This document shows positions 1-7,482 of a stretch of DNA of 39,608 nucleotides, piece by piece. The number at the start of each line of letters is the position of its first letter. The first letter of the stretch is position 1. A program made the position numbers and the translations under genes. Below the pieces are notes generated by a model. The model saw nothing but the letters and a program-made list of their open reading frames with translations, was not told where the DNA came from and searched no databases. The DNA comes from Cyclobacteriaceae bacterium (GTDB taxonomy: Bacteria > Bacteroidota > Bacteroidia > Cytophagales > Cyclobacteriaceae): positions 1-39,608 of the forward strand of contig JAFIEW010000027.1 in assembly GCA_020832375.1 (NCBI GenBank), written 5' to 3'.

Positions 1-272
1 CAGCATGACTTAGCCCCGAAAGGGCGGAACAAAGTAACAAGCTGTGTCTTTTCAGTGCGTATATCTATTGATGTAGTTATTCGGATAAGCATAATTTATT
101 TTGTTTAAAAAATAGCAATAACCCTACACACCTTTAAAGATTAGCAAATCAATACTAACTTCAGCAAATCAATAAAAAATATGAAATTTCAAATAAACTA
201 CTAATTGATTTTGGGAAAAACCAAAAATTAATGTTAAAATTGGTTTTACCAACAAAAATAAACAAACAAATC

Positions 273-1847
273 ATGGTTAAAAATTACTTATGGGCTTTTT
301 TATTTTCCACTACCCTCTTGTGGGGATGTAAAGACGATGACAGTTACGATGTATTGCTGTCTGATGAATCCAGCTCCCTGGAAGTACTATTACCAAAAAA
401 TGAAATCGATGAAATGATTATGCAGCATGTGCAAGATGATCAAGAATTTAAATGGATTGAAGCGGATGCTCAAGTTATTTGGAGCGCGCTAATGCATTCG
501 GATAGTATTCTAAGCATTGGTTACCAAACTGAAGCTAGCCGAGGAAGCCAACTTCGAATGGGTGAGATTGAGGTTTCATCTCCTGAGTGGACAGATGCGA
601 GAAATAGTTTGGTATCTTTAATTACCGACCTAGAGAATAATGCTAGACCATCTGGCGCTGCACGCACGCTAGATAGCAGAGCACACGAGGTGATTCCTGT
701 ATTTGAAATAAAAGTTTCTAGTCTCACGACTGTTTCAGACCTTCTTCAAGACAACCGAGTGAGATATATGGAGCCTTATAATTATGCCATCGACCTTGAG
801 CGCTATGTAGAGGAGGCGAGTTCTTCAAGTGGTTCAGGGTGTGGATCTAACAACTCCAATTTTAACATCCCTAATAGTGACTTTACATTGACTGCTACTG
901 GGGCAAGATCTTCATGGAATCATGACCAGATGGGCGTAAGAGATGCATGGGCAGAAAGTAACGGCAGTGGCATCACTGTGGGTGTAATCGATACGGGGCT
1001 TAGCCCTAACCAACCAAAAATGAGCCAACAAGGCTTTGCTTCTGGCAATTCAAACGGAAGAACAGTTGAGCGTCTTGGCTTTCACTATTCTGGAAGCTGG
1101 TGGTGGAAAAGTAATGACGGCCCTGATGATGACTGCGGTCATGGTACTGCAATGGCAGGTGTCATTGCAGCTCCAGATGCTGGAGATGGTGCTGCAGTTG
1201 GGGTAGCTTATGGCGCAAACCTCATCTCTATTAGAGGGTTGACTAATGTATTAATTAATTCTGGTAGTGAGAGAGATGGAGTGTCAGACGCCCTTATCTA
1301 TTTGGGCAATCGAGCGGACTTGAACATTATCAGCATGTCAATCGGTAATGTATTCTCAAGTGGAAAAGTAGCTGATGCAGTACGCTATGCTCATAACAAA
1401 GGAAAATTGATATTCTCAGCTGCAGGTACATCTACTTCCTTTACCAACTGGTATGGTGTGATTTTTCCCGCTTCAATGGATGAAACAATTGCAGTAACAG
1501 GGGTAAAAGAGCAGGCTAGCTATCAACGATGTAATACTTGTCACTCTGGCAATAAAGTAGTTTTTACTGCGGTAATGGAGCGAGCTGGAACAGACAATAC
1601 AGTACTTACTACCGCTGACTCAGGATTACAACCTGCAACTGTAGGTGGGTCCTCAGTGGCTACTGCTACCGCAGCAGGTATTGCGGCATTGGTTTGGAGT
1701 AAATATCCACATTGGAACCGAGATCAGGTACTCCAACGACTTACTCAAACCGCAGACCTTTACCCTAACCGCAACTCTCAATTTGGTTTTGGTAATTTGA
1801 ATGCCGCTGCGGCACTACAAGGTGGTGCGATAGCTAGAGAAAATTAA
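273..1847 (+). CDS. S8 (subtilase) peptidase, probable surface lipoprotein
   Basis: Subtilisin-like serine protease of about 524 residues, probably anchored in the outer membrane. The frame is open from 231, but I chose the ATG at 273 because it begins a clean lipoprotein signal: MVKNYLW, a hydrophobic stretch, then lipobox LLWGC with Cys19. Cys19 is followed by K-D-D-D, which fits the Bacteroidota lipoprotein export signal (K followed by acidic residues) for display on the cell surface. Residues ~25-200 are a propeptide-like region ending in VRYMEPYNYA, similar to the end of I9 inhibitors. The peptidase domain has Asp240 (VIDTG), His290 (CGHGTAMAG) and Ser461 (GGSSVATATAAG). Oddities: the usual Asn of the oxyanion hole (AAGN) is Thr386 (SAAGTS), and the GTSMAxP block lacks its Thr and Pro. 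It may be a slow or specialised protease, or partly degenerate. Family assignment is secure; activity is not. Confidence 0.9.
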   Translation: MVKNYLWAFLFSTTLLWGCKDDDSYDVLLSDESSSLEVLLPKNEIDEMIMQHVQDDQEFKWIEADAQVIWSALMHSDSILSIGYQTEASRGSQLRMGEIEVSSPEWTDARNSLVSLITDLENNARPSGAARTLDSRAHEVIPVFEIKVSSLTTVSDLLQDNRVRYMEPYNYAIDLERYVEEASSSSGSGCGSNNSNFNIPNSDFTLTATGARSSWNHDQMGVRDAWAESNGSGITVGVIDTGLSPNQPKMSQQGFASGNSNGRTVERLGFHYSGSWWWKSNDGPDDDCGHGTAMAGVIAAPDAGDGAAVGVAYGANLISIRGLTNVLINSGSERDGVSDALIYLGNRADLNIISMSIGNVFSSGKVADAVRYAHNKGKLIFSAAGTSTSFTNWYGVIFPASMDETIAVTGVKEQASYQRCNTCHSGNKVVFTAVMERAGTDNTVLTTADSGLQPATVGGSSVATATAAGIAALVWSKYPHWNRDQVLQRLTQTADLYPNRNSQFGFGNLNAAAALQGGAIAREN

Positions 1848-1867
1848 ACTTAATCCTCTATGAGGAG

Positions 1868-1895
1868 AAGGCGGTGGAGTGATCTACCGCCTTTT
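1868..1895 (+). terminator. Intrinsic terminator after the subtilase gene
   Basis: AAGGCGGT pairs with ACCGCCTT; the stem continues through a G-T wobble, G-C and A-T to a GTGA loop. The 3' arm runs into TTTT. The T-run lies only on the plus-strand side, so it serves the upstream plus-strand gene. It sits in the convergent gap before the SAM hydrolase gene. Confidence 0.75.
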
Positions 1896-1969
1896 ATATT
1901 GAAAGCTTGCTCAGCGTTCTCATTCCACCTAAAAAAATAAAGAAGTAGTAACAAAATTGATTGCGCTTA

Positions 1970-2749
1970 TCAGTTTCCTTCTAATGAGATCTGAATTTTA
2001 TGTCCTTTTTTTATGCCTAGCAATTTTTCTGCACTGGATTGAAAGATTCCAATTTCAAGATAGCCTAAAGCATTAAAAATCAAAAAACATTCACCGGGCA
2101 CCACCTCTGAATAGCGATGATGAATATGTTTAAAACGCTGACGACCAACATGTACTTCATAGCGTCTATTTGAAACAAATTCCAAGAAGTCCTTCTGCTT
2201 CAAATTTGTGGTTAAATTACCCATTTCATCTACATAAATTACAAAAGCTACCATCTGATCATCAGAAAAAGAGGGTTCATTATACATATATCTTCTTAGG
2301 CTGTCAATTTGAACCAAATCAGCTGTAGGTAGTTGTTTGGAATGTAATAATTGAGCGATAGACTCTGGCGCCATATCGATCATAGGAAAAGTAGGTCTTA
2401 TATCTGAAGGAGGATTAATTCGTGATATTTGATCAATATGATGCTTTACTAAAGGAAGAATTCCAGTATCCGTAGTAATAATATATTGCTGATGCTTAGT
2501 CTGAGCAATCAATAAGCTAAAGTCATCATCGAAACATTCTTGAACAGCAAGAAGGTGTATTGTGCCATTGGCAGAAAAATTGAGAAGCTTTTCTAAAAAA
2601 TAAGCTGCTGTAGGAACGTCCACTCGATGTACGTCATGGCTTACGTCCAAAAAATTAACCTCAGGACTCTTAGCCCAAATGGCTGATTTAAGGAGAGATA
2701 CATAAGGATCTATATTTCCGTAATCGGAGGTAAAAGAGACTATTGCCAT
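1970..2749 (-). CDS. SAM hydroxide adenosyltransferase (DUF62 / SAM_adeno_trans)
   Basis: 259-residue enzyme of the DUF62 family, related to fluorinase and chlorinase. Characterised non-halogenating members split S-adenosyl-L-methionine into adenosine and methionine using water. The N-terminus MAIVSFTSDYG carries the family's FT(D/S)xG motif at residues 6-11, followed by DPYVSLLKSAIW and an acidic DVSHDV segment, all placed as in the family. The C-terminal half (about residues 160-255) fits the small beta-barrel domain. No signal peptide, so cytoplasmic. It starts at ATG 2749 and is divergent from phoH, with a promoter-like match at 2799-2830. Its physiological role in Bacteroidota is not settled; halogenase activity is unlikely without a secondary-metabolite context. 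Confidence 0.88.
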   Translation of the reverse strand: MAIVSFTSDYGNIDPYVSLLKSAIWAKSPEVNFLDVSHDVHRVDVPTAAYFLEKLLNFSANGTIHLLAVQECFDDDFSLLIAQTKHQQYIITTDTGILPLVKHHIDQISRINPPSDIRPTFPMIDMAPESIAQLLHSKQLPTADLVQIDSLRRYMYNEPSFSDDQMVAFVIYVDEMGNLTTNLKQKDFLEFVSNRRYEVHVGRQRFKHIHHRYSEVVPGECFLIFNALGYLEIGIFQSSAEKLLGIKKGHKIQISLEGN

Positions 2750-2798
2750 GAAGATAATGAGCTATATATTTATTAACTTTGCTTAGTATAACAATGAG

Positions 2799-2830
2799 CA
2801 AAAGTAAGCAAATAAAGCAGCTACTGTCAA
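2799..2830 (-). promoter_or_regulatory. Bacteroidota-type promoter for the SAM hydrolase gene
   Basis: On the minus strand TTG (2828-2830) is followed after 21 nt by TACTTTTG (2799-2806), matching TTG-n19..23-TAnnTTTG. Expected transcription start is near 2792, giving a leader of about 43 nt before ATG 2749. A plus-strand TAACTTTG at 2774-2781 could be the -7 box of phoH but has no upstream TTG at a suitable distance. Confidence 0.5.
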
Positions 2831-2895
2831 CCGTATGCTAGATTTAAAGCTAAGAAGTAAGTAGATAAACAATAACCTATTAAAAAACGAGACAT

Positions 2896-3867
2896 TTGGT
2901 AGAGAAAGTAATCACCCTTGAACAGGTATCACTAATTGATTTTTTAGGTGCGGAAAATGCCAATATCAAACTGGTTGTGGATGCATTTCCTAATTCAAAA
3001 ATTGTATCGCGAGGAAACGAGATTAGAATAAAGGGTAATCCACAGGAGATCATTCACGTGAATGAGATTATCAATTTGATGAAAGATTACTATGACAAAT
3101 ACGGCAAAGTAAGTACTGAATCGGTAGAGGCCATATTAAATCATGGTAAGAAAGAAGTCAACAAGGATCTTCCCGAAGACATTCTACTATACGGTGCTAA
3201 AGGCTCAAAAATAACTCCAAAAACGGTCAATCAGAAGAAGCTGGTCGATAGCTCAAAGAAAAATGACTTAGTTTTTGCAATTGGACCAGCGGGTACTGGG
3301 AAAACCTTCATTTCTGTTGCTTTAGCTGTAAAAGCATTAAAAAACAAGGAGGTCAAAAAAATTGTCATCACCCGACCCGCTGTAGAAGCAGGAGAAAATT
3401 TAGGCTTTTTACCGGGCGACCTTAAAGAGAAAATAGACCCCTACCTTCGTCCGATTTATGATGCTCTTTATGAAATGATACCTTCGGAAAAACTAAAATA
3501 CTACATGGAGAATCGGGTAATCGAGATTGCTCCCCTTGCCTATATGAGAGGTCGAACCCTAGACCATGCCTTCATCTTGCTCGACGAAGCTCAAAACACC
3601 ACTAGCATGCAAATCAAGATGTTTTTGACTAGAATGGGGCCTCAGTCTAAAGTTATCATCAGTGGCGATTGGTCGCAAATTGACCTGCCTCGTCACCAAA
3701 AATCTGGATTGGTAGAAGCAATGAAGGTGCTAAAAGATGTAAAAGGAATCGGCAATGTAACACTTTCGGCAGAAGATGTAATCCGACACAAACTCGTAAA
3801 AGATATCATAGCAGCCTATGACAAATATGAAGAAAAAAATGAAAAAGATAAAGGTAGAGCAGTTTGA
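2896..3867 (+). CDS. phoH: PhoH family NTPase (PhoH1 type)
   Basis: PhoH-like ATPase of 323 residues. Residues ~1-75 form a KH-like N-terminal region; the PhoH domain follows with Walker A GPAGTGKT (130-137) and Walker B ILLDEAQN around Asp230. PhoH proteins are linked to RNA metabolism and often sit with RNA-processing factors, but the exact role is unclear. The start is TTG at 2896 (MVEKVITLEQ), since no in-frame ATG precedes the conserved N-terminus. The 3' end overlaps the start of the downstream GNAT gene, so the two are probably cotranscribed and translationally coupled. Cytoplasmic; family call firm. Confidence 0.93.
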   Translation: MVEKVITLEQVSLIDFLGAENANIKLVVDAFPNSKIVSRGNEIRIKGNPQEIIHVNEIINLMKDYYDKYGKVSTESVEAILNHGKKEVNKDLPEDILLYGAKGSKITPKTVNQKKLVDSSKKNDLVFAIGPAGTGKTFISVALAVKALKNKEVKKIVITRPAVEAGENLGFLPGDLKEKIDPYLRPIYDALYEMIPSEKLKYYMENRVIEIAPLAYMRGRTLDHAFILLDEAQNTTSMQIKMFLTRMGPQSKVIISGDWSQIDLPRHQKSGLVEAMKVLKDVKGIGNVTLSAEDVIRHKLVKDIIAAYDKYEEKNEKDKGRAV

Positions 3868-4285
3868 TTTTAGCAATGAAAAATTGCGTGAAATAGCCTT
3901 TAACATCAGACAGGAGGTATTTGTGAAAGAGCAGAAAGTTGACCCTGAAGATGAGTATGATGAATACGAAGAAAATTCACGTCACTTTTTAGCGTGGGAT
4001 GAGGATAGCAATGCGCTTGGTACTGCCAGATGGAGAACAACAAACAAGGGCGTAAAACTCGAACGATTTGCAGTAAATTATGATGCTCGTAGTATGGGGG
4101 TTGGGTCAGCACTAGTACAGGCTGTGCTTGACGATATCGCAAAGCATAATGAACAAAGCAGAAAAATAAAATACCTTCACGGTCAGCTATCAGCAGTAGG
4201 GCTTTACGAAAAATTTGGCTTCGAAAAGATCGGTGAACCTTTCGATGAGTGCGGAATCATGCACTTTTTGATGGAAAAGCAATAA
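3839..4285 (+). CDS. GNAT family N-acetyltransferase
   Basis: Acetyl-CoA dependent acetyltransferase of about 148 residues. Visible features are a GTARWR strand, ERFAVNYDARSMGVGSALV (the acetyl-CoA pyrophosphate loop, here R-S-M-G-V-G) and a C-terminal LYEKFGFEKIGEPFDE typical of the ElaA/YjcF-like group. ATGs at 3818, 3827 and 3839 are all possible; I prefer 3839 (MKKIKVEQFDF), which starts at the first predicted strand and leaves a 29-nt overlap with phoH. Substrate unknown. A strong terminator follows directly. Confidence 0.88.
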   Translation: MKKIKVEQFDFSNEKLREIAFNIRQEVFVKEQKVDPEDEYDEYEENSRHFLAWDEDSNALGTARWRTTNKGVKLERFAVNYDARSMGVGSALVQAVLDDIAKHNEQSRKIKYLHGQLSAVGLYEKFGFEKIGEPFDECGIMHFLMEKQ

Positions 4286-4287
4286 TA

Positions 4288-4323
4288 AAAAAGCACCTTA
4301 AAAAAATTTAAGGTGCTTTTTTA
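4288..4323 (+). terminator. Bidirectional terminator between GNAT and pirin genes
   Basis: AAAAAGCACCTTAAA pairs with TTTAAGGTGCTTTTT around a short A-rich loop, with T-runs on both strands. It can end phoH-GNAT transcripts on the plus strand and the pirin transcript on the minus strand. Confidence 0.9.
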
Positions 4324-4409
4324 GATTTGAAAAAATGTATATATCAAATGATGAACGCTAATGCAACCGAATTCCAATCATTGACCATTTTATCTAATTT
4401 AAAAACTAT

Positions 4410-5258
4410 TTAGTGATTCCAAGTACCAAATTTACCTGTTTGATAGTCGTGATATGCTTCTTGGATTTCCTCTCTAGAGTTCATTACAAAAGGACCTTGA
4501 GCTACAATAGGTTCATGGAATGGCGTACCGTGTCCAAGTAAAATTCTAGCGTTACTATTCATTTTTATGATCAACTGGGTAGTTTCACTAGATATTTTAG
4601 CAAGCTGATATTGATTCACTTTCACATCATTTAAGCTTACTTCCCCGGAGACGATATAGAAGAATATATTCTCGCTGGCTTTTACCTCATAATTGATCTG
4701 ACTACCATTTTCTGCCCTTATCAGTCTAAGAGCTACATCCGTTGGGGTCTGAAAAGCACCTTTAACACCCTCATAATTTCCGCTAATTACATCTACACGA
4801 TAGCCCTCACCCTCGACAACGGGTATTTCATTTCGCTGAAACCCTTTGTAATAAGGTTCACTCATTTTGTGACTGGCTGGTAAATTTAACCATAACTGCA
4901 TGATTTCAAGCTCACCTCCGCTTTTCTTAAAAGCATCAGAAGAAACCTCAGCATGAATAAGACCACTACCAGCTCTCATGTATTGTATTCCTCCCGCATC
5001 AATGATGCTTTCATGACCTGTACTATCTTTATGCATAATGTCACCCTTTAATATAAAGGTAACCGTCTCCATGCCTCTATGAGGATGAGGGCCAAATGGC
5101 AAGCCATTATTATTGGAAGTATACTTCTGAGGCCCATGGTGATTCAATAGCAAAAATGGGTCTAGATCCGAAAAGGATGCATTAGGTAGTGGCGTGTTAG
5201 TTTTGAGATCGGCGATATAGTGCTCATGAGCACTTATCAAAGAGATTGATTCTTTCAT
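4410..5258 (-). CDS. Pirin family protein
   Basis: Bicupin of 282 residues. The four metal ligands of pirins are present: His58 and His60 (PHPHRGMETV), His102 and Glu104 (GLIHAE). Residues ~25-115 form the first cupin with the diagnostic PFGPHPHRG and MRAGSGLIH blocks; ~180-280 is the second, non-metal cupin. Bacterial pirins include quercetin 2,3-dioxygenases and redox-sensing regulators, so substrate cannot be read from sequence. No signal peptide. It appears monocistronic, ending toward the bidirectional terminator at 4288-4323. Length is normal for the family. Confidence 0.92.
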   Translation of the reverse strand: MKESISLISAHEHYIADLKTNTPLPNASFSDLDPFLLLNHHGPQKYTSNNNGLPFGPHPHRGMETVTFILKGDIMHKDSTGHESIIDAGGIQYMRAGSGLIHAEVSSDAFKKSGGELEIMQLWLNLPASHKMSEPYYKGFQRNEIPVVEGEGYRVDVISGNYEGVKGAFQTPTDVALRLIRAENGSQINYEVKASENIFFYIVSGEVSLNDVKVNQYQLAKISSETTQLIIKMNSNARILLGHGTPFHEPIVAQGPFVMNSREEIQEAYHDYQTGKFGTWNH

Positions 5259-5318
5259 TTGTTTAGTATTTTATGACATATACTAAAAAACACCAATCGA
5301 TGTTGCAACGTTCAATTT

Positions 5319-5480
5319 TCACAATATTAAAAATAAAACCATCAATAAAACCAATAAAATAGCCACTACCCTCATTCCAAGAGAAAAAGACTGAAAGCTA
5401 TGGCCACAAATAGGGCATATTTCCGCCTTATTGGGAACGGGCATAGCACAAGAACTACATTCTTTAGTCTTCTTAGACAT
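5319..5480 (-). CDS. Small zinc-ribbon membrane protein, 53 aa
   Basis: Short gene read directly from the sequence: ATG at 5480, TGA at 5319-5321. The 53-residue product starts MSKKTKECSSCAMPVPNKAE, has CxxC pairs at Cys8/Cys11 and Cys22/Cys25 (CPICGH), and ends in one hydrophobic segment (residues ~36-53: MRVVAILLVLLMVLFLIL). This is a zinc-ribbon plus C-terminal membrane anchor layout. It begins 3 nt after the stop of the AI-2E permease gene, so it is almost certainly in the same transcript. Function unknown; it could be a small permease accessory or a general membrane zinc-ribbon protein. Composition and placement argue for a real gene. Confidence 0.7.
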   Translation of the reverse strand: MSKKTKECSSCAMPVPNKAEICPICGHSFQSFSLGMRVVAILLVLLMVLFLIL

Positions 5481-5483
5481 AGC

Positions 5484-6614
5484 CTATTTTTTTCTGATTT
5501 TAAAGAAAGGTAAACGAGAAAAAAATCCTTTTATATTGTCCATATTTACGGCATGCTTCTCCGTTCCTTCAGTTCCAATTAAGAACGCATAAGGCTTCAA
5601 AAATTCGATGTGCTGACAGAATATCTTAAACATTCCTAAATAAGGGATTGCAAGAAACATACCAGGGACTCCCCATATTTTAGCACCAATTATAATTACC
5701 AAAATAGTGATTAAGGGATTAATTTTAACCACACCTCCCGTGATATTGGCTGTAAGGATATTATTTTCAGTAAATTGTAGGATAGCAAATAATATCACCA
5801 CTCCTATTATCGTATTTGGATTTCCATCAATGAGAAGGGCATAACTTAAAGGAAAAACAGCACCTATTAATGTCCCAAAATAAGGGATAAGGTTCATGAG
5901 TGCTGACAATATCCCCAGTAGAATCGCGTACTCTATCCCTACAATCATCAATCCTACGGAATTGAGTACACACAATATACTAACTACAGTTACCACACCT
6001 CCAATATACTTACCAGTTACCTCACTAATTTCAGTAATGATTTCTTCAGATTCTTTATGAGAGGAATCAGGTACTAACATTAGTACAAATTCTTTAAATT
6101 TATTGCGATAGTAAAGCATGAAAAAAACATAAACGGGCATCAGTCCAAATGCCGTAAGGGTAGAGGTGGTAGCTCCAAAAACCTTCCCAAGAGAGTCTCC
6201 TCCAAAATCTATAGCATCTAAGGCTTTATTATATAATCGATCACCTGAAGACCGTTCATAACCGATCAGCGACTCGACAGACCTTTCAAAAGCTAATAAA
6301 TTCACCTTGGCCTGTCCCTTCATACTAGGCCAATCATCGACAAAAGATGCAGTCTGAGTATAAATAAAATAACCCAAACCTCCTAAAACAGCTCCTCCTA
6401 CTATGAGGGCGACGAAATTGGATGGGATTCTTGGTACACCACGTTTTTCTAGAAAGCTGACTATAGGATATAAAAGGTAAGCCAATAAAATAGCAAGCGC
6501 TAGGGGGTATAAAAAGTCGCGAGTAGCAATTAGGACATATACCGCCAAAATCAAAAATATAAGCCAGGCTACCATTTTAAAAATCAAAGGAAATTGTCTT
6601 TTTGTATTTTCCAT
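5484..6614 (-). CDS. AI-2E family transporter (PerM/YdiK/TqsA type)
   Basis: Polytopic inner-membrane protein of 376 residues with hydrophobic segments at roughly 10-50, 62-85, 160-180, 205-260 and 270-340, the AI-2E_transport pattern. Typical motifs include LLAYLLYPIVSFLEKRGVPR near residue 45 and the C-terminal block with LIPYFGTLIGA and IWGVPGMFLAIP. Members export diverse substrates (autoinducer-2 in TqsA, Na+/H+ exchange in others), so the name is not proof of quorum signalling. It lies 41 nt after the pseudouridine synthase gene and 3 nt before the zinc-ribbon gene. Confidence 0.9.
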   Translation of the reverse strand: MENTKRQFPLIFKMVAWLIFLILAVYVLIATRDFLYPLALAILLAYLLYPIVSFLEKRGVPRIPSNFVALIVGGAVLGGLGYFIYTQTASFVDDWPSMKGQAKVNLLAFERSVESLIGYERSSGDRLYNKALDAIDFGGDSLGKVFGATTSTLTAFGLMPVYVFFMLYYRNKFKEFVLMLVPDSSHKESEEIITEISEVTGKYIGGVVTVVSILCVLNSVGLMIVGIEYAILLGILSALMNLIPYFGTLIGAVFPLSYALLIDGNPNTIIGVVILFAILQFTENNILTANITGGVVKINPLITILVIIIGAKIWGVPGMFLAIPYLGMFKIFCQHIEFLKPYAFLIGTEGTEKHAVNMDNIKGFFSRLPFFKIRKK

Positions 6615-6655
6615 AAAAGTACTGATCTTAAAACCAGAAATAGAGTTGTTAATAC

Positions 6656-7357
6656 TTAACGAGCAAACGTATCTAATAGATGAAATGCTACGATCATCCT
6701 TATTGGTATTGGGGTTTTGAACAAAAAATCCTTTTCCTCCATGTTGAAAGAAATTTGCCTCGCATGAAGCATCATTCCCTTTACACCGTGTATGTCTCTC
6801 AAGAACTGATTATAACGATGATCGCCATGCTTATGATCACCAATTATCGGGTGGTTAACACCCGATAAATGCCTTCTTATCTGATGATATCGTCCAGTAT
6901 GAGGCACAACGCGAATCCAAGAAAACCTAGAGGTAGTATATAATCCAAGAGGCACATCAATCTCCCATCTTGCCAAAGTATAAATCATGGTTTGGGCTGT
7001 TTGAACATTCCCGTTTTCCGGTTTTTTCAATGGTCGATCAATCAAAAGTTCATCTGGCGTATGACCTCTTACTAACGCATAATATTCTTTTGCAACTTTT
7101 CTGTTTTCAAATGCACTTGTAAGTTTCTGAGTGACATCTTTATGAAAAGAAAACACCAACACACCTGATGTACCTCGATCTAAGCGATGAACAGGAGTGA
7201 CTCTTCTTCCTACCTGTTGTTTAAGCAAATGCAAGGTTGAAAATTCATCATGAGCGGACATTTTAGTAGGATGGACTACCAAATCGTTTGGCTTATCTAC
7301 TACAGCGATATTCTGATCAATATGTATGAGACTGATTTTTGGTATTTTACTTAGCAA
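6656..7357 (-). CDS. truC: RluA-family pseudouridine synthase, TruC-like
   Basis: Pseudouridine synthase carrying the catalytic HRLDRGTSG motif with the nucleophilic Asp. The C-terminal block HQIRRHLSGVNHPIIGD followed by KHGDHRYN resembles TruC, which makes pseudouridine 65 in tRNAs, more than RluA, RluC or RluD; there is no S4 domain. The frame is open from a TTG at 7375, but that TTG lies inside a good -7 promoter box (7373-7380), so I place the start at the next TTG, 7357 (MLSKIPKISLIHIDQ), giving 233 residues and an N-terminus close to that of E. coli TruC. The start remains uncertain. Probably first gene of the cluster with the AI-2E permease. The TruC assignment rather than another RluA type is moderate. 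Confidence 0.85.
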   Translation of the reverse strand: MLSKIPKISLIHIDQNIAVVDKPNDLVVHPTKMSAHDEFSTLHLLKQQVGRRVTPVHRLDRGTSGVLVFSFHKDVTQKLTSAFENRKVAKEYYALVRGHTPDELLIDRPLKKPENGNVQTAQTMIYTLARWEIDVPLGLYTTSRFSWIRVVPHTGRYHQIRRHLSGVNHPIIGDHKHGDHRYNQFLRDIHGVKGMMLHARQISFNMEEKDFLFKTPIPIRMIVAFHLLDTFAR

Positions 7358-7372
7358 TCCTGTTTTTTTGAT

Positions 7373-7404
7373 CAAAGATAATTTAAAAAGAACTATCGAT
7401 ACAA
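7373..7404 (-). promoter_or_regulatory. Promoter of the pseudouridine synthase/AI-2E cluster
   Basis: Minus strand: TTG (7402-7404), 21-nt spacer, TATCTTTG (7373-7380), a full match to the Bacteroidota sigma consensus. Expected start of transcription is near 7366. This excludes the TTG at 7375 as a start codon if the promoter is used. Confidence 0.6.
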
Positions 7405-7482
7405 GTGATATTTGTTAAATTGCAAGGTATAATTTTCGTAAACGATCAGAAATCTAAGCTCTCTGAAAATCAAATTGATATA

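Noticed and set aside
13-25. GCCC-CGAAA-GGGC stem-loop near the left edge
   Set aside because: Only 4 bp with no T-run; too weak to call a terminator or RNA element without the flanking sequence.
84-95. Shared 12-mer CGGATAAGCATA near both ends of the window (also around 39464-39475)
   Set aside because: Flanking bases do not match, so there is no evidence of a repeat element or attachment site; probably chance.
1970-2749. Fluorinase or chlorinase
   Set aside because: The family is right, but there is no halometabolite gene context and the short form fits the SAM hydrolases.
5484-6614. Quorum-sensing (AI-2) system suggested by the AI-2E family name
   Set aside because: The family name is broader than its function, and no luxS or lsr-type gene is nearby.
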